A stretch of 64,000 nucleotides of DNA from Anaerocolumna xylanovorans DSM 12503 (GTDB lineage Bacteria > Bacillota > Clostridia > Lachnospirales > Lachnospiraceae), in assembly GCF_900143645.1 (NCBI RefSeq), contig NZ_FRFD01000015.1:1-64000 (forward strand). Reading direction: 5' to 3'. The position numbers and the translations under genes are program-made. Numbering within the stretch: position 1 is the stretch's first letter; each line of letters opens with the position of its first letter. Below the pieces are notes generated by a model. It was not told where the DNA came from. It did not search any database and worked only from the letters and a program-made list of their open reading frames with translations. Positions 1-9,315 of this stretch are shown here, piece after piece.

Positions 1-111
<111 letters not shown>

Positions 112-608
112 AAAGTTTAATCATTTCAGAATTAACATTGGCTATTTAGAAGCTTTGGTTTATAACATAAACCAAGCTTTAAACAATCGTTAATTTCCGT
201 TAGTCTGTGATGCAAATCACACACTACTTTACTGTTTTTTTAGGTCGTATCATTTCTGATACTGTTCTTTTTCAAAATTTAAAGCCGAAGCTTTCTATTT
301 TGAATGAAATTTTAAAGAAAATTTCAGGGTTGTTTCACTGTTCAGTTATCAAGGTTCTTATGCATCAGCGCTATCAATTATGCCTCATTTTTATGTCCTT
401 TAGCGCGTCAGCAAAATGTATTATAGCACTATTATTAACCAGTGTCAACACTTTTTTCTAGAATTTCTATTTTTTATGATACTTATTAATACTCTTTCGT
501 TTCTGTACTTTTAACTGGCTTTTTAGCTGCCTTTTTGATTAAACCTTGTTATCATTATTGCCCGCTTTCCCTGCAAATACGTAAAAATCATAAGCTGTCC
601 TTCGCTTT
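112..608 (-). other. rRNA operon leader and spacer
   Basis: This gap holds the leader of the rRNA operon up to about 413 and a short spacer to the next gene. On the minus strand near 330-360 it carries GAACCTTGATAACTGAACAG, which resembles the boxA-type antitermination and processing segment common in clostridial rRNA leaders. No protein gene is supported here: the short open frames have no ribosome binding site and lie in the leader. The 449-608 part downstream of eda shows no convincing terminator. Confidence 0.6.
420..448 (-). promoter_or_regulatory. rRNA operon promoter (sigma A)
   Basis: Reading the minus strand, TTGACA (443-448) and TATAAT (420-425) are both perfect consensus hexamers separated by exactly 17 bases. 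The start of transcription would be near 413, giving a leader of about 300 bases before the 16S gene. A perfect promoter is expected for a ribosomal RNA operon. Confidence 0.9.
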
Positions 609-1571
609 TTACTTCTGCAGAAGATGTACGGCAAAGCCTCCTATCTCATCCTTAAGGTATATGGCTGTTCTTCTATCCATCTTATCATATTTCGCTGTTG
701 CCTCATCAAAACAAAAACCACAGCTTTCGAGATGATAGATTGCCCTTTCAAGATAATTGGTCGCAATTGCGATATGCCCATGATTTCCAAGGTAAGGTGT
801 TTTCATGACTTCGATTCCAAGGCCGGCAAAAATCGAAGCGTCTCCCGCATTTTTAGCAAAGCCAAAAAGTTTCTCAAAGGAAGTTGCTATAGAATCAGCC
901 TCTGTCTCATCCTTGGCATTTATACCAATATGGCGTAACTCAAAGCCCAGCATCTTCATTACTGCTTCCCTTGTAAGCTCTTTTATCTTATCAAATTCTC
1001 CATTGTGAATCAGTTCTTCCTTTACCATCCAGCTTCCCCCGCAAGCGATAATTTGGGAGAAATCCAAATAGGATAACAGGTTCTTTTCCGTTATACCTCC
1101 AGTGGGCATGAATTTTATGCTGCCATAGGGTGCTGACATGGCTTTTATCATGTTCAATCCGCCTGCTGCCTCTGCCGGGAAGAACTTTACAACCTTTAAC
1201 CCTAATTCTATGGCCTGCTCAATATCACTTGGATTAGCGCAGCCCGGTACTACAGGTATTCCTTTTTCCACACAGTACCTTACTACCTTGGGGTTTAGTC
1301 CGGGGCTTACGATAAATCTGGCACCGGCATTTACCGCTCTGTCTACCTGGTCAATCGTTAATACTGTCCCTGCCCCTATTAGCATGTCAGGGAATTCAGA
1401 GGCAATAATATGTATTGCTTCCTCTGCTTCCTCTGTTCGAAAGGTCACCTCTGCACAGGGAAGCCCGCCTTCGATTAATGCCGCTGCCAGCGGTCTGGCA
1501 TCCTCCAAGGATTCTATCTTTACTACAGGTACAATTCCAAGCTTTTGGATTTGCTCAAGTATTTCTTGCAT
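609..1571 (-). CDS. eda: KDPG/KHG aldolase fused to a VOC (glyoxalase-like) domain
   Basis: The first 210 or so of 320 residues form a 2-keto-3-deoxy-6-phosphogluconate / 4-hydroxy-2-oxoglutarate aldolase. This class I aldolase splits KDPG into pyruvate and glyceraldehyde-3-phosphate in sugar-acid catabolism. Visible motifs are the catalytic Glu in VTFRTEEAEEA, the GAGTV strand, the Schiff-base Lys in VVKFFPAEAAGG and the PTGGI phosphate loop. Residues from about 210 to 320 (LRHIGINAKDETEADSIA and onwards) look like a VOC fold domain, making the protein about 110 residues longer than the usual 205-215. No other uronate-pathway gene is adjacent. The added domain could hold a metal or small substrate; its role is not known to me. 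The start is ATG with GAAAGGACA upstream. Confidence 0.88.
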   Translation of the reverse strand: MQEILEQIQKLGIVPVVKIESLEDARPLAAALIEGGLPCAEVTFRTEEAEEAIHIIASEFPDMLIGAGTVLTIDQVDRAVNAGARFIVSPGLNPKVVRYCVEKGIPVVPGCANPSDIEQAIELGLKVVKFFPAEAAGGLNMIKAMSAPYGSIKFMPTGGITEKNLLSYLDFSQIIACGGSWMVKEELIHNGEFDKIKELTREAVMKMLGFELRHIGINAKDETEADSIATSFEKLFGFAKNAGDASIFAGLGIEVMKTPYLGNHGHIAIATNYLERAIYHLESCGFCFDEATAKYDKMDRRTAIYLKDEIGGFAVHLLQK

Positions 1572-1626
1572 CTTTTACATTGTCCTTTCTCTATGAGTTT
1601 TTTATTTTCTTACATTTTATCCTCTT

Positions 1627-1690
1627 TCAGGAATATCAAATCTCTGATTTGATATTCCTGAATACGTAGTTGAAAAATTTATTTTTCAAC
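1627..1690 (-). repeat. Family B two-hairpin leader element (copy upstream of eda)
   Basis: On the minus strand a first hairpin has arms GTTGAAAAAT / ATTTTTCAAC (1669-1690). A short linker TACGTAT follows, then a perfect 16-bp stem with a three-base loop (1627-1661, arm TCAGGAATATCAAATC). The element ends in AAGAGG, a ribosome-binding-like sequence. The same architecture occurs at 61639-61697 and at 51267-51345. Confidence 0.75.
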
Positions 1691-1816
1691 CTGTCCGCAT
1701 CATAAGGATATTGTAACCTACTCCCTGTTTTATTTCTCCTACGATGCTGAACAATTTCTTGTTTTTTTGTACTTTCTTTTTCTTATGGAAAGCTGCTGTA
1801 CAGATATATATTAATT

Positions 1817-1863
1817 ACGGCAAACACATAATGGACTTTTCCAATCCTTTATATGTTTGCCGT
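1817..1863 (-). terminator. Hairpin after the CvpA-like gene
   Basis: Arms ACGGCAAACA and TGTTTGCCGT with a continuing ATAA/TTAT stem enclose a loop of about 18 bases. The hairpin begins 25 bases after the stop codon of the CvpA-like gene. The T-tract on the minus strand is weak (AATTAATATAT), so it may slow or process transcripts rather than stop them fully. Confidence 0.5.
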
Positions 1864-1887
1864 TCTCTTTCAAATGACTGCTTTTTC

Positions 1888-2613
1888 TTATGCCAGCAGT
1901 ATCTGTCCCAAATTCATAACAAACTTAAGAAGCATATTATTATTATACAGCACACTTAAGAAGGTATTGTTATTTATTAATTCAAAGGCGCTCTGCCCAA
2001 CCTTTGTCCCCGCAAATGCCGTAAGGATAAGAAATCCTATCCATACTACCACGATTCCCTGAATAAGTCCTGCCAGCAGGCCGGCTGTTTTATTGAGACC
2101 GTTGATTACCGGAAGCTTACTTATTATATTAAGGGCTATACAGATTATACCGAGTGCTATGCTGATTATAAGAAAAACACAAATAAATACCCCCGAATTG
2201 ATTATCATTCTGCTGACCGATTCGCTGACGTATTCTTTAAAATTCTTCACCGACATTGTCTTATATACTTCTTTGTTGTTATTCTCAATTAAGGATTCTC
2301 TCATAGCCTTGGGCATGGGAAGTTTATTGATAAAGCTTACCTGATCCGTCACCTTATTCCCTGTATCTTTAAAATCTATGATTTGAGAAATCTTTTTCTC
2401 AACATAGTTCATAACCTTTTCATTTTGCTGCACTTCTTTGTTTATGACAGGACTAACCCATACTGTGAGCATAATCGCAATAACGGTAGAAAAAAGGGTA
2501 AAGACTGTGCGAATAAAGCCTATCCGCCTTCCATTTACCGTAAATCCAATCAAAATAGCTGCTACTACAATTAATAGCCAGTTTGCAGATCCTCCCGCTG
2601 TAATCACTGTCAT
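1888..2613 (-). CDS. CvpA-family membrane protein
   Basis: A 241-residue protein with four predicted membrane helices: residues about 10-28 and 33-55 near the N-terminus, then two in the second half (FICVFLIISIALGIICIA and LLAGLIQGIVVVWIGFLIL). This spacing, with a hydrophilic central stretch rich in Lys and Asn, is typical of CvpA/colicin V production family proteins. Those are small inner-membrane proteins linked to envelope homeostasis. Its ATG overlaps the end of the upstream gene by four bases (ATGA-type overlap), so the two are co-transcribed and probably translationally coupled. The precise function is unknown even for the family. Confidence 0.72.
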   Translation of the reverse strand: MTVITAGGSANWLLIVVAAILIGFTVNGRRIGFIRTVFTLFSTVIAIMLTVWVSPVINKEVQQNEKVMNYVEKKISQIIDFKDTGNKVTDQVSFINKLPMPKAMRESLIENNNKEVYKTMSVKNFKEYVSESVSRMIINSGVFICVFLIISIALGIICIALNIISKLPVINGLNKTAGLLAGLIQGIVVVWIGFLILTAFAGTKVGQSAFELINNNTFLSVLYNNNMLLKFVMNLGQILLA

Positions 2614-3782
2614 TTTAGTTTCACCTCATCAATTGTTTGTTCATTCACCATTATGTATCCGTTTCTTCCTGACTCCGGTAATATGTCTGCAATTTCTTTA
2701 TCAAAATGGCAGCTCATCTTTACTTTTCCATTCATCTTATATATCAGCCAGTCACGACTGGATGCCAGTACTATTTCTTTACCGTTTAAGCGGATACTGC
2801 TATAGTCAAAATCAGTATTTTCCCTGAATTTAACTTTCCCATTTAAATCATACACTACAACCTGGTTATTGTTGCCGGCTTCTTCATTTTTCAACACAAA
2901 GCCTATGTAATTCTCACTATAGAAAACTGTCTTCACCTTGTCCTTAAAAGTATCTTCAAATACCGGTTCCGGCGTTTTTTCCATAGAATATATGCTGTAT
3001 TTGTCATCTCCGAAAGCACAAACCGTGTTATTATTAATAAACTCCACATCTGGAACCAAAGTTTGTCCAAAATCATAGGCACCAACGATGTTATCCGTAT
3101 AATTTTTCCCTAATCTTCCCAGATTAAAAAATGTGATTTTGTTGGACAGTTTCCCTTTGTTAAAATACACATAGCTTGTAACTAATTTCGTTCCATCCGA
3201 CGATATGCTAAAATCCATGGGAAAACCATCATCCTTTTCTAAAGTTCTCCTCTCGGCCAGGCGCTTACCTTCTTTGGAATAATACCTTATATAATCTTCA
3301 TTTTTTCCGCTAAGCAATACGGCCGTTGCCCCCTGGGACGCAATAACACTTTTTATTATCGGATATTCTGTCTGCAGAGAGGATTCTGCCCCCTTGGGAC
3401 CGTATATTTGTAAGAGCTTACTGCCTCTGTCACTGACACATGCATACTCACCCTTAATTGCTATTTGGGGATCTTTCATCTGATAGGTGTCATTCCACAC
3501 CTGGTGTCCGCTTTCATCCACCGCCATTATTCCATCCCTGCTTACACGAATATATCCTCCGCCATAGGAATAGTATTTTGCTGACCCCGTATCGCTTTTT
3601 GAAGTAGAATTAAGAACCTCATAGCCTGTATATTTTTTATTGCTTATTATATAGAATATTCCGCCAATTAATATGGCTGTAATCAGCAGAGAAAGTAACA
3701 GTAAAATAATCACCATTTTGCGGTGCTGCTGTTTTCTGATCTCATAAACTCTAAGTTCCGGTTTTTCCAATATAACTGCCAT
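2610..3782 (-). CDS. DUF5711-like membrane-anchored propeller-type protein
   Basis: A 390-residue protein with a cytoplasmic basic N-terminus, one membrane helix at about residues 24-48 (MVIILLLLSLLITAILIGG) and a large extracellular part. That part is made of repeated short beta-rich segments of the WD/PQQ type, for example GGGYIRVSRDGIMAVDESG and similar blocks. It matches the look of the DUF5711 family found in Lachnospiraceae. The gene overlaps the following CvpA-like gene, so both likely act at the envelope. No catalytic motif is visible. The family name is given from memory of its architecture and is not certain. Confidence 0.6.
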   Translation of the reverse strand: MAVILEKPELRVYEIRKQQHRKMVIILLLLSLLITAILIGGIFYIISNKKYTGYEVLNSTSKSDTGSAKYYSYGGGYIRVSRDGIMAVDESGHQVWNDTYQMKDPQIAIKGEYACVSDRGSKLLQIYGPKGAESSLQTEYPIIKSVIASQGATAVLLSGKNEDYIRYYSKEGKRLAERRTLEKDDGFPMDFSISSDGTKLVTSYVYFNKGKLSNKITFFNLGRLGKNYTDNIVGAYDFGQTLVPDVEFINNNTVCAFGDDKYSIYSMEKTPEPVFEDTFKDKVKTVFYSENYIGFVLKNEEAGNNNQVVVYDLNGKVKFRENTDFDYSSIRLNGKEIVLASSRDWLIYKMNGKVKMSCHFDKEIADILPESGRNGYIMVNEQTIDEVKLK

Positions 3783-3894
3783 GCCCTTGTACCTTTCCCC
3801 ATGCCGCTTTCTTGCTTTTGTTTGTATTATAACTTATTTTTTGAAGAATGACATCTATTTTTTTCTACTGAGGACAGGAATAGGACTAATAACT

Positions 3895-5175
3895 CTACGG
3901 CACTCTAAGCTTTTGACCGACCAGGATTTTGTTTTCATCTTCTATCTTATTTAATTTTTTTATTTCGTCCATATAGGTATATGTCTTGTATAATTTGTAA
4001 CTGATACTTGCCAGAGAATCTCCCGCTTTGACGGTATAATATTTTACTGTTGCAGAAGCAGGTTTTGTGTCCTTCGTATCTTTAGGTGTTTCTGCTGCTT
4101 TTGTTGGCTCCGGCGTACTTTCTGCCGCTTTCGTCGGTTCCTCGCTCACTTCTGCCTCTGCCTGCTTTGTAGTCTGCGGCTCCGGTGTCACGTTTCCCTC
4201 TACCTTATCTACCGGTACAGCCTGTGAGTCTCCCCCTGTTCCATTCTCTGCCTCTTTAACATCATCTTCCTTATTTGCATCTGCCTGATTGACCGGATTT
4301 TTGCCGCTCTTATCCGTGGTACCATCCGATGCCACATCCTGATCTTTATTGTCTCCTGCCACATTAAGATTTTGTGAGATCGTACTTAGGGCCGACTCCA
4401 TCTTCTTCATTTTATCGTAACTGTCAAGCATTGTGGCTGCTATCACAAGGACTATTATGGCAAGAAGGGAACTGGCGGCATATAAGAGCCTGACAACGCT
4501 CCTGTCATCTTTTACTTCTTTTTTATCCTGGATAACACTTCTGATTCTTTTTGTCGTCTGGTCATTGTAAACAGCTTCTTCCCTTACTATCTTTTCTTCT
4601 TTGTACTCTACCATGTAGTTTTGCATTTCTTCATTTTTTTCATAATACAGGTAATATCCCGGCTGCTTTATGAGCTGGCTGTTTTCACAAAAATAGAAAG
4701 CCTCTTCTCTTTCCATGCTGTCCATTTTAAGCAGGGCTTTATCGCTCCCCGAAAAGTTATCGCTATGTATTTTTCTTATCTTATCATTGCTTTCCAGATA
4801 AAACCCCGGCCCAATGAGTGCCCAGCCTACGATCTCCACATCCGTAAAATATTTCTTTATATTTTCGTAAACACTTGTCCACCCATCATCTGTCAATGTC
4901 ATACTGGTGCCGAAATCAACATTCCTCATTTCTACTGCACCCTTGATGAAGATATTTTTCGCTTCTTCTGTTTTTACACTATACCCCAAAAATACAGCAA
5001 CTCTTAACTCTCCCGGATCAATATCCGCCAATTGCTTCACGAAAGTCATCACATAGTCTTCTACATAAATAACCCTCCCATGATATAAAACACTTCCTAC
5101 CTGTCTTATATTCTTGGGCATCTTTATGTTTACGGCGCTGCCGTTTGACTGTCCTTTTTGGTATGTATTTTCCAT
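3895..5175 (-). CDS. Membrane protein with decayed MPN/JAB-like N-domain and C-terminal LysM
   Basis: A 426-residue protein. Residues about 20-180 resemble an MPN/JAB fold. The stretch GWALIGPGF (117-125) aligns with the JAMM motif GW-Y-H-S-H-P-G-F, but both metal-binding His positions are replaced (L120, G122), so this domain should lack peptidase activity. A single membrane helix lies at about 229-250, followed by a linker of about 125 residues rich in Thr, Pro, Glu and Lys. A LysM peptidoglycan-binding domain sits at about 378-426 (KYYTVKAGDSLASISYKLYK and onwards). The layout puts the N-domain in the cytoplasm and LysM in the wall. It stands alone, divergent from yyaC. The MPN assignment is my reading of the motif; the LysM is clear. 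Confidence 0.7.
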   Translation of the reverse strand: MENTYQKGQSNGSAVNIKMPKNIRQVGSVLYHGRVIYVEDYVMTFVKQLADIDPGELRVAVFLGYSVKTEEAKNIFIKGAVEMRNVDFGTSMTLTDDGWTSVYENIKKYFTDVEIVGWALIGPGFYLESNDKIRKIHSDNFSGSDKALLKMDSMEREEAFYFCENSQLIKQPGYYLYYEKNEEMQNYMVEYKEEKIVREEAVYNDQTTKRIRSVIQDKKEVKDDRSVVRLLYAASSLLAIIVLVIAATMLDSYDKMKKMESALSTISQNLNVAGDNKDQDVASDGTTDKSGKNPVNQADANKEDDVKEAENGTGGDSQAVPVDKVEGNVTPEPQTTKQAEAEVSEEPTKAAESTPEPTKAAETPKDTKDTKPASATVKYYTVKAGDSLASISYKLYKTYTYMDEIKKLNKIEDENKILVGQKLRVP

Positions 5176-5488
5176 TATTCAATCCTCCTGACATTGGCTA
5201 TTCTTTATTTTTTTACTTTTTATGGTAGCACAGGAGAATTAATAATTATGTCAAAACACACCCGGTAATTTATAAATATTACCTTTTTTATTAGTTTTAT
5301 TTCTATGATTTTTTATCTCTTATCCGATTGTCCACCCAAACTTTACACATATTTGCAGCTTTTGCAAGGGGCTTGTTGAAAATTGGTCTGTTAATTATTT
5401 CTAATTCCTGACTAAATACTATTTTTACGGTAATACTTTTGTTAAGCAAGAATAAGGTATATTGTGCAAGTGACAATAGGAGGTTCGG
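5176..5488. other. Divergent intergenic region (LysM protein / yyaC)
   Basis: This AT-rich gap should contain the promoters of the two divergent genes. The yyaC ribosome binding site AGGAGG lies 5 bases before its ATG. I found no convincing sigma-A hexamer pair and no hairpin worth naming. A sporulation-sigma promoter for yyaC is plausible but I could not pick one out by eye. Confidence 0.4.
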
Positions 5489-6061
5489 ATGAACAAAGAA
5501 TTAGATATAGAGCGGAAATTATATTATTTTAACACCAAAGAACGATATTCGGTTTATGAATTCAGCAGCCGGCTGCAGAGCATGATACAGGGTAAACCCA
5601 ACCAAAACCGCCCCCTGGTTTTTCTTTGTATAGGTTCCGACCGGGCAACCGGTGACTGTCTGGGGCCGATCGTAGGCTACAAGCTGTCAAAAATGAAGCA
5701 ATATGACATGACATTGTATGGAACTTTGGAACAGCCTGTGCATGCAAAGAATTTAAGCGATACCATGGATCATATCCGGATTCATCATCCGAATGCTTTT
5801 GTAATTGCGGTAGATGCCTCTTTGGGAAAATCCAGCCATATCGGCTACATTACTCTTGGGGAAGGTCCTCTGCTTCCCGGTGCCGGTGTTGACAAAGAGC
5901 TTCCTCCTGTCGGTGACATTTTTATAACCGGTATCGTTAATTTTTCCGGTATGCTTGACCATATGCTGCTGCAAACAACAAGGCTTAATGTTGTTATGAT
6001 GCTGGCTGACTATATCTGCTCCGGTATCAATTACTGTTTTTATCAGCTTTCAAGAAATTAA
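5489..6061 (+). CDS. yyaC: YyaC-type sporulation/germination protein (DUF1256)
   Basis: A 190-residue protein matching the YyaC/DUF1256 family, which is related in fold to the spore germination protease GPR and is found in endospore formers. Visible signatures are FLCIGSDRATGDCLGPIVGYKL (residues about 43-64), the LEQPVHAKNL segment and the AVDASLGKSSHIGYITLGEGPLLPGAGVDKELPPVGD core. The family acts inside sporulating cells or spores; its biochemical role is not settled. A strong AGGAGG precedes the ATG. The gene ends in a bidirectional terminator shared with the convergent neighbour. Its presence supports a spore-forming host. Confidence 0.88.
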   Translation: MNKELDIERKLYYFNTKERYSVYEFSSRLQSMIQGKPNQNRPLVFLCIGSDRATGDCLGPIVGYKLSKMKQYDMTLYGTLEQPVHAKNLSDTMDHIRIHHPNAFVIAVDASLGKSSHIGYITLGEGPLLPGAGVDKELPPVGDIFITGIVNFSGMLDHMLLQTTRLNVVMMLADYICSGINYCFYQLSRN

Positions 6062-6126
6062 AAAAATAAGTGCAGTATAATACAAAGAAGAAATATCTTT
6101 ATAATTATACTGCACTTATTTTTTAT
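6061..6126. terminator. Bidirectional intrinsic terminator
   Basis: A long stem (AAAAAATAAGTGCAGTATAA at 6061 pairs with the mirrored TTATACTGCACTTATTTTTT) has A-tracts on one side and T-tracts on the other. It works for both yyaC (plus) and the coiled-coil gene (minus), which converge here. Confidence 0.9.
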
Positions 6127-6143
6127 TTTGATATTAAGTTAAA

Positions 6144-7256
6144 TCAGGATGCTGTATTTTCTGTCTGCTCTGTTTTATAGGCAGCTATTGCTTCTGATAT
6201 GGTGGCTATGCTCTTATCACGCATAAGCTGTATGAGCATGTCCAATTTTTCTTTTGTCAAAAGCTCTTTTCCGATGTATGCTTCGTATTCAGAGGCTATT
6301 TCAAGAGAAAGGTTCTTAATAGTATCCTGTACTTCTTTGATATCACTATAGACTTTTGCATACTCCTTTTTAAGCTTTAACAGTTCTTCCTGATGCTGCT
6401 GGTTTATCTCTTCTCTGATTACATTACGGGTAGAATTCTCAAAGGTACTTAAGGCTTCCTTTTTCCCGGCATTTATCCCGGCAAGCTCCTGCTCAAGTTC
6501 TTCAAGTTCTCTATCAAAGTCCTCTAAGTCATAGATACTCTCATCCCGATCCTTTAAGATAGCTTTTCGGATATTTTTTACGGTTTTGCGGGTCAGTACC
6601 ATCTGCCGTCTTATCTTTTGAATCTGTACAAATACTCCCTGATGCCTGTTCTTTATATTACTTTCAATCATCAGATATATCCCCCCGAATACAATTACAA
6701 TAAGGGCATACATTAAAAAGAGGAATATCAGCTTTTCCTGCGGCAGAATCCTTGTATAAATCAAATAAGGAAGCACTAAAAGCAGCACGATTACCACCAA
6801 TATGCTTATCAGAAAATCTACAGGCTTCCCCGGAAAGAATATTGCATAAAATAAACGGTTATGGAATATACGGGGTATATGATTAGTCTTATATAAATCC
6901 TTGATTTCAAGATTTAACAGCCGGTATTCTTCTCTGGCACCTGCTGTTTCATTTTCAATTCTTTCATTGACCTTTTCGGTTTTCGATTTCATCTTCCGGT
7001 TTTTGATTTTTTTTATCTGCTGTCTGGTAAGGTCAAGCTGTGCATCATAACTCTTCTCAATTTCTTCTTTCCGCTGTCTAAGAGCTGTTCCTATCTCATC
7101 CGCAATATCTTTTTCCTTCCCCTTGATGCTTTTTTCCAGTCTGCCTTCCTGTACCTCAAGGCTGTCATTCTGGTTCTGGCAAGAGGTCAAATCAGTTAAT
7201 TTTTGTCTGACTGCTTCCAGCTCTTTAATTCCGCCGGATAATATATTGCCCTGCAT
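6144..7256 (-). CDS. Coiled-coil protein with two central membrane helices
   Basis: A 370-residue protein I do not recognise. Residues about 5-125 and 200-330 are charged, Lys/Glu-rich and heptad-like, predicted to form coiled coils. Two membrane helices sit in the middle (about 147-168 and 175-197) joined by a tight turn, so both coiled-coil arms face the same side, presumably the cytoplasm. This gives a hairpin-like membrane-anchored scaffold. There is no signal peptide and no catalytic motif. It lies alone between a terminator and a chemoreceptor gene. A role in cell-envelope or septum organisation is possible but is only a guess from the shape. Confidence 0.6.
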   Translation of the reverse strand: MQGNILSGGIKELEAVRQKLTDLTSCQNQNDSLEVQEGRLEKSIKGKEKDIADEIGTALRQRKEEIEKSYDAQLDLTRQQIKKIKNRKMKSKTEKVNERIENETAGAREEYRLLNLEIKDLYKTNHIPRIFHNRLFYAIFFPGKPVDFLISILVVIVLLLVLPYLIYTRILPQEKLIFLFLMYALIVIVFGGIYLMIESNIKNRHQGVFVQIQKIRRQMVLTRKTVKNIRKAILKDRDESIYDLEDFDRELEELEQELAGINAGKKEALSTFENSTRNVIREEINQQHQEELLKLKKEYAKVYSDIKEVQDTIKNLSLEIASEYEAYIGKELLTKEKLDMLIQLMRDKSIATISEAIAAYKTEQTENTAS

Positions 7257-7326
7257 CGCTTTCCCTCCCTTTGTATGGTTTCACTTATTTTTGATTTTAC
7301 CCGATTACCCTACAAAGGTCAATCCT

Positions 7327-9315
7327 TTATAACTTAAATCGACCTACTATTACCTCCAGTTTTGTGGCCAGTTCATCCATTATCCTGCTGGAATCTGCAA
7401 TTTCCTCCAAAGATGCCGTCTGCTCCTCCACCGAAGCGGAAAGTTCCTGGGTAGATGCGGAATCTTCCTCTGCGATGGCTGAAAGGTTTTCCATCGTTTC
7501 GATAATTCCCATCTTAACCTGTTCCATTTCTTCTCCGCTCTCATTAAGCTCTTCCACCGCATCATCTGCCTTTAAAATAGCTTTTGCAATTCCCTCAAAG
7601 CTCTTTTCGTTGTTATCGACACTTTCTGTCTGTTCTTTTATTGCCACTCCCATCTTTTCTATTGTCAGTACTGCTCCTTTGGTGTTCTTTTGCAGCTCAT
7701 CAACTATCTTATCAATTTCGCCGGTTGAAGAAGAAGACTGCTCTGCCAGCTTTCTGATTTCCTCTGCTACGACTGCAAAGCCTTTTCCGGCTTCTCCTGC
7801 TCTTGCCGCTTCAATTGCTGCGTTGAGCGCAAGAAGATTGGTCTGTTCTGCAATTTGTGTGATAACTTCGCTGGCCTGTCCGATCATTTCAGCGCTCTTA
7901 TCAGCCTTCACTATAACTTCCTTGATTTCCTCGGCGGCGGCATTATTCTCTACTGTCCTGTCCCGAAGAACCTGTATTGTTTTATTCCCATCATCCAATA
8001 GAGTTACGACTTTTTTAGTTGCCTTACTTAATATCTTAAAGCTGCTCTGATTCTTTTCAATTGTTTCACCCAGTTCCTGCGTTCTCATGCTTCCTTCCTG
8101 CGTATGTTCCGCATGGCTGGTAGCTGCCCTCGCAAGTTCTCCTATTGTAGTTGATATTTCTTCCGAAGCCGCTGCGGATTCTTCGGACATCTGGGCCATT
8201 CTGCCTGCTGTATCCGTTAATTGCCCCGAAGCATTCTGCAGTTCTGCTATGATTCCCCTGAAGCTGTTTGTTATATTCTGAAGCGCTGCCGCAAGGGTAC
8301 CGATTTCGTCTTTTCGCTTAAGATATTTTTCATTTATATTGTCGGAAACATCAAGTCTTGCAATTTTTTCTGCCTGCCTGACAGTTTTTGCAATAGGGTT
8401 GGCAATGCTGTTTCCTAATGTTACCGTAACCGCTATGCCTATAAGCAAGGCAACTGCAAAGACTACTGCAATTACTGTTATAAGACTGTAAATTCTGGAA
8501 AATACCTCATTCTTATCTGCTGTCACCACATAATACCAATCCGTATTAGGAACCGGTGTAAAGCCTGAATAAAGTGTTTTTCCTTTAAAGTTATATTCAT
8601 GTATTCCCTGTTTTTCCTTTAAAACCTTTGTGAAAAAACCGGCTATCGAGGTCAGGCTCTTATCTTCCCCGGACGTCTTTATTGGATTGAACATGCTTGT
8701 AACCATTGTTTTATCCGGATATGCTATTACTGTTCCTTCTCCGTTTATAATATATCCGTAACCATTCTTTCCATAGCCCATATCATTGATAGTATCGCTT
8801 AACTTATTGGCATCACTTCTTGCCAATACGAGCCCAATCAAAGTATCCTCCTTATATATGGGGGCAGCTATCATAAGAACCGGCTCATTGGTTACCTTAC
8901 TGATTAACACATCCGATATAACTGTCTTTCCTGTCAATGCGGCCTTTATGTAATCCCTGTCTGCAAGATCTGCCTGTGAATCATCTGTATACTGCGTCTT
9001 TCCATCCTTATCAACAATTCCCAGTCCCAGAAGGCCGGTTTTTTTCAGATATTTTTGTAAAACAGGCTTTTGTAACTCAAATGACATGCTTTGTATGTCC
9101 GGCTGTTCAGCAATTGCCTGAACTATCAGCTTCTCATTCTCCACTCTGCTCTCAATAAGCTTGGCATCATCTGTGACCAGTGCTTTTATTTCCTGATCAG
9201 CCTGATCTTTCAAATTTGTCCTGGCAGTTAAAATTGAAGTCAAAGTCAAACTTCCTGCCATCAATATCAATATAGCAAGATAGCTTACCAATAGCTTTGT
9301 CTTAATACTTTTCAT
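7327..9315 (-). CDS. Methyl-accepting chemotaxis protein with dCache sensor
   Basis: A 662-residue transmembrane chemoreceptor. A membrane helix at about 8-29 is followed by an extracellular double-Cache ligand-binding domain (about 40-270), with the typical [19 protein letters not shown] and [17 protein letters not shown] segments. A second helix (about 279-303), a HAMP domain (about 304-357) and a long cytoplasmic signalling hairpin follow. The highly conserved tip, [21 protein letters not shown], is at about 490-510. It would bind a small extracellular ligand, often an amino or organic acid for dCache, and control CheA. No che gene or cyclic-di-GMP riboswitch lies next to it, so it is an orphan receptor of a chemotaxis system encoded elsewhere. 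Confidence 0.95.
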   Translation of the reverse strand: MKSIKTKLLVSYLAILILMAGSLTLTSILTARTNLKDQADQEIKALVTDDAKLIESRVENEKLIVQAIAEQPDIQSMSFELQKPVLQKYLKKTGLLGLGIVDKDGKTQYTDDSQADLADRDYIKAALTGKTVISDVLISKVTNEPVLMIAAPIYKEDTLIGLVLARSDANKLSDTINDMGYGKNGYGYIINGEGTVIAYPDKTMVTSMFNPIKTSGEDKSLTSIAGFFTKVLKEKQGIHEYNFKGKTLYSGFTPVPNTDWYYVVTADKNEVFSRIYSLITVIAVVFAVALLIGIAVTVTLGNSIANPIAKTVRQAEKIARLDVSDNINEKYLKRKDEIGTLAAALQNITNSFRGIIAELQNASGQLTDTAGRMAQMSEESAAASEEISTTIGELARAATSHAEHTQEGSMRTQELGETIEKNQSSFKILSKATKKVVTLLDDGNKTIQVLRDRTVENNAAAEEIKEVIVKADKSAEMIGQASEVITQIAEQTNLLALNAAIEAARAGEAGKGFAVVAEEIRKLAEQSSSSTGEIDKIVDELQKNTKGAVLTIEKMGVAIKEQTESVDNNEKSFEGIAKAILKADDAVEELNESGEEMEQVKMGIIETMENLSAIAEEDSASTQELSASVEEQTASLEEIADSSRIMDELATKLEVIVGRFKL

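Larger units (their letters stand above)
1572..1887. other. Intergenic region between the CvpA-like gene and eda
   Basis: This 316-base gap on the minus strand holds a terminator-like hairpin at 1817-1863, a family B two-hairpin element at 1627-1690 and the eda ribosome binding site. Two start-stop pairs (ATG immediately followed by TAA) occur at 1610-1615 and 1575-1580, each after a purine-rich ribosome-binding-like stretch. I see no protein gene. Confidence 0.6.
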
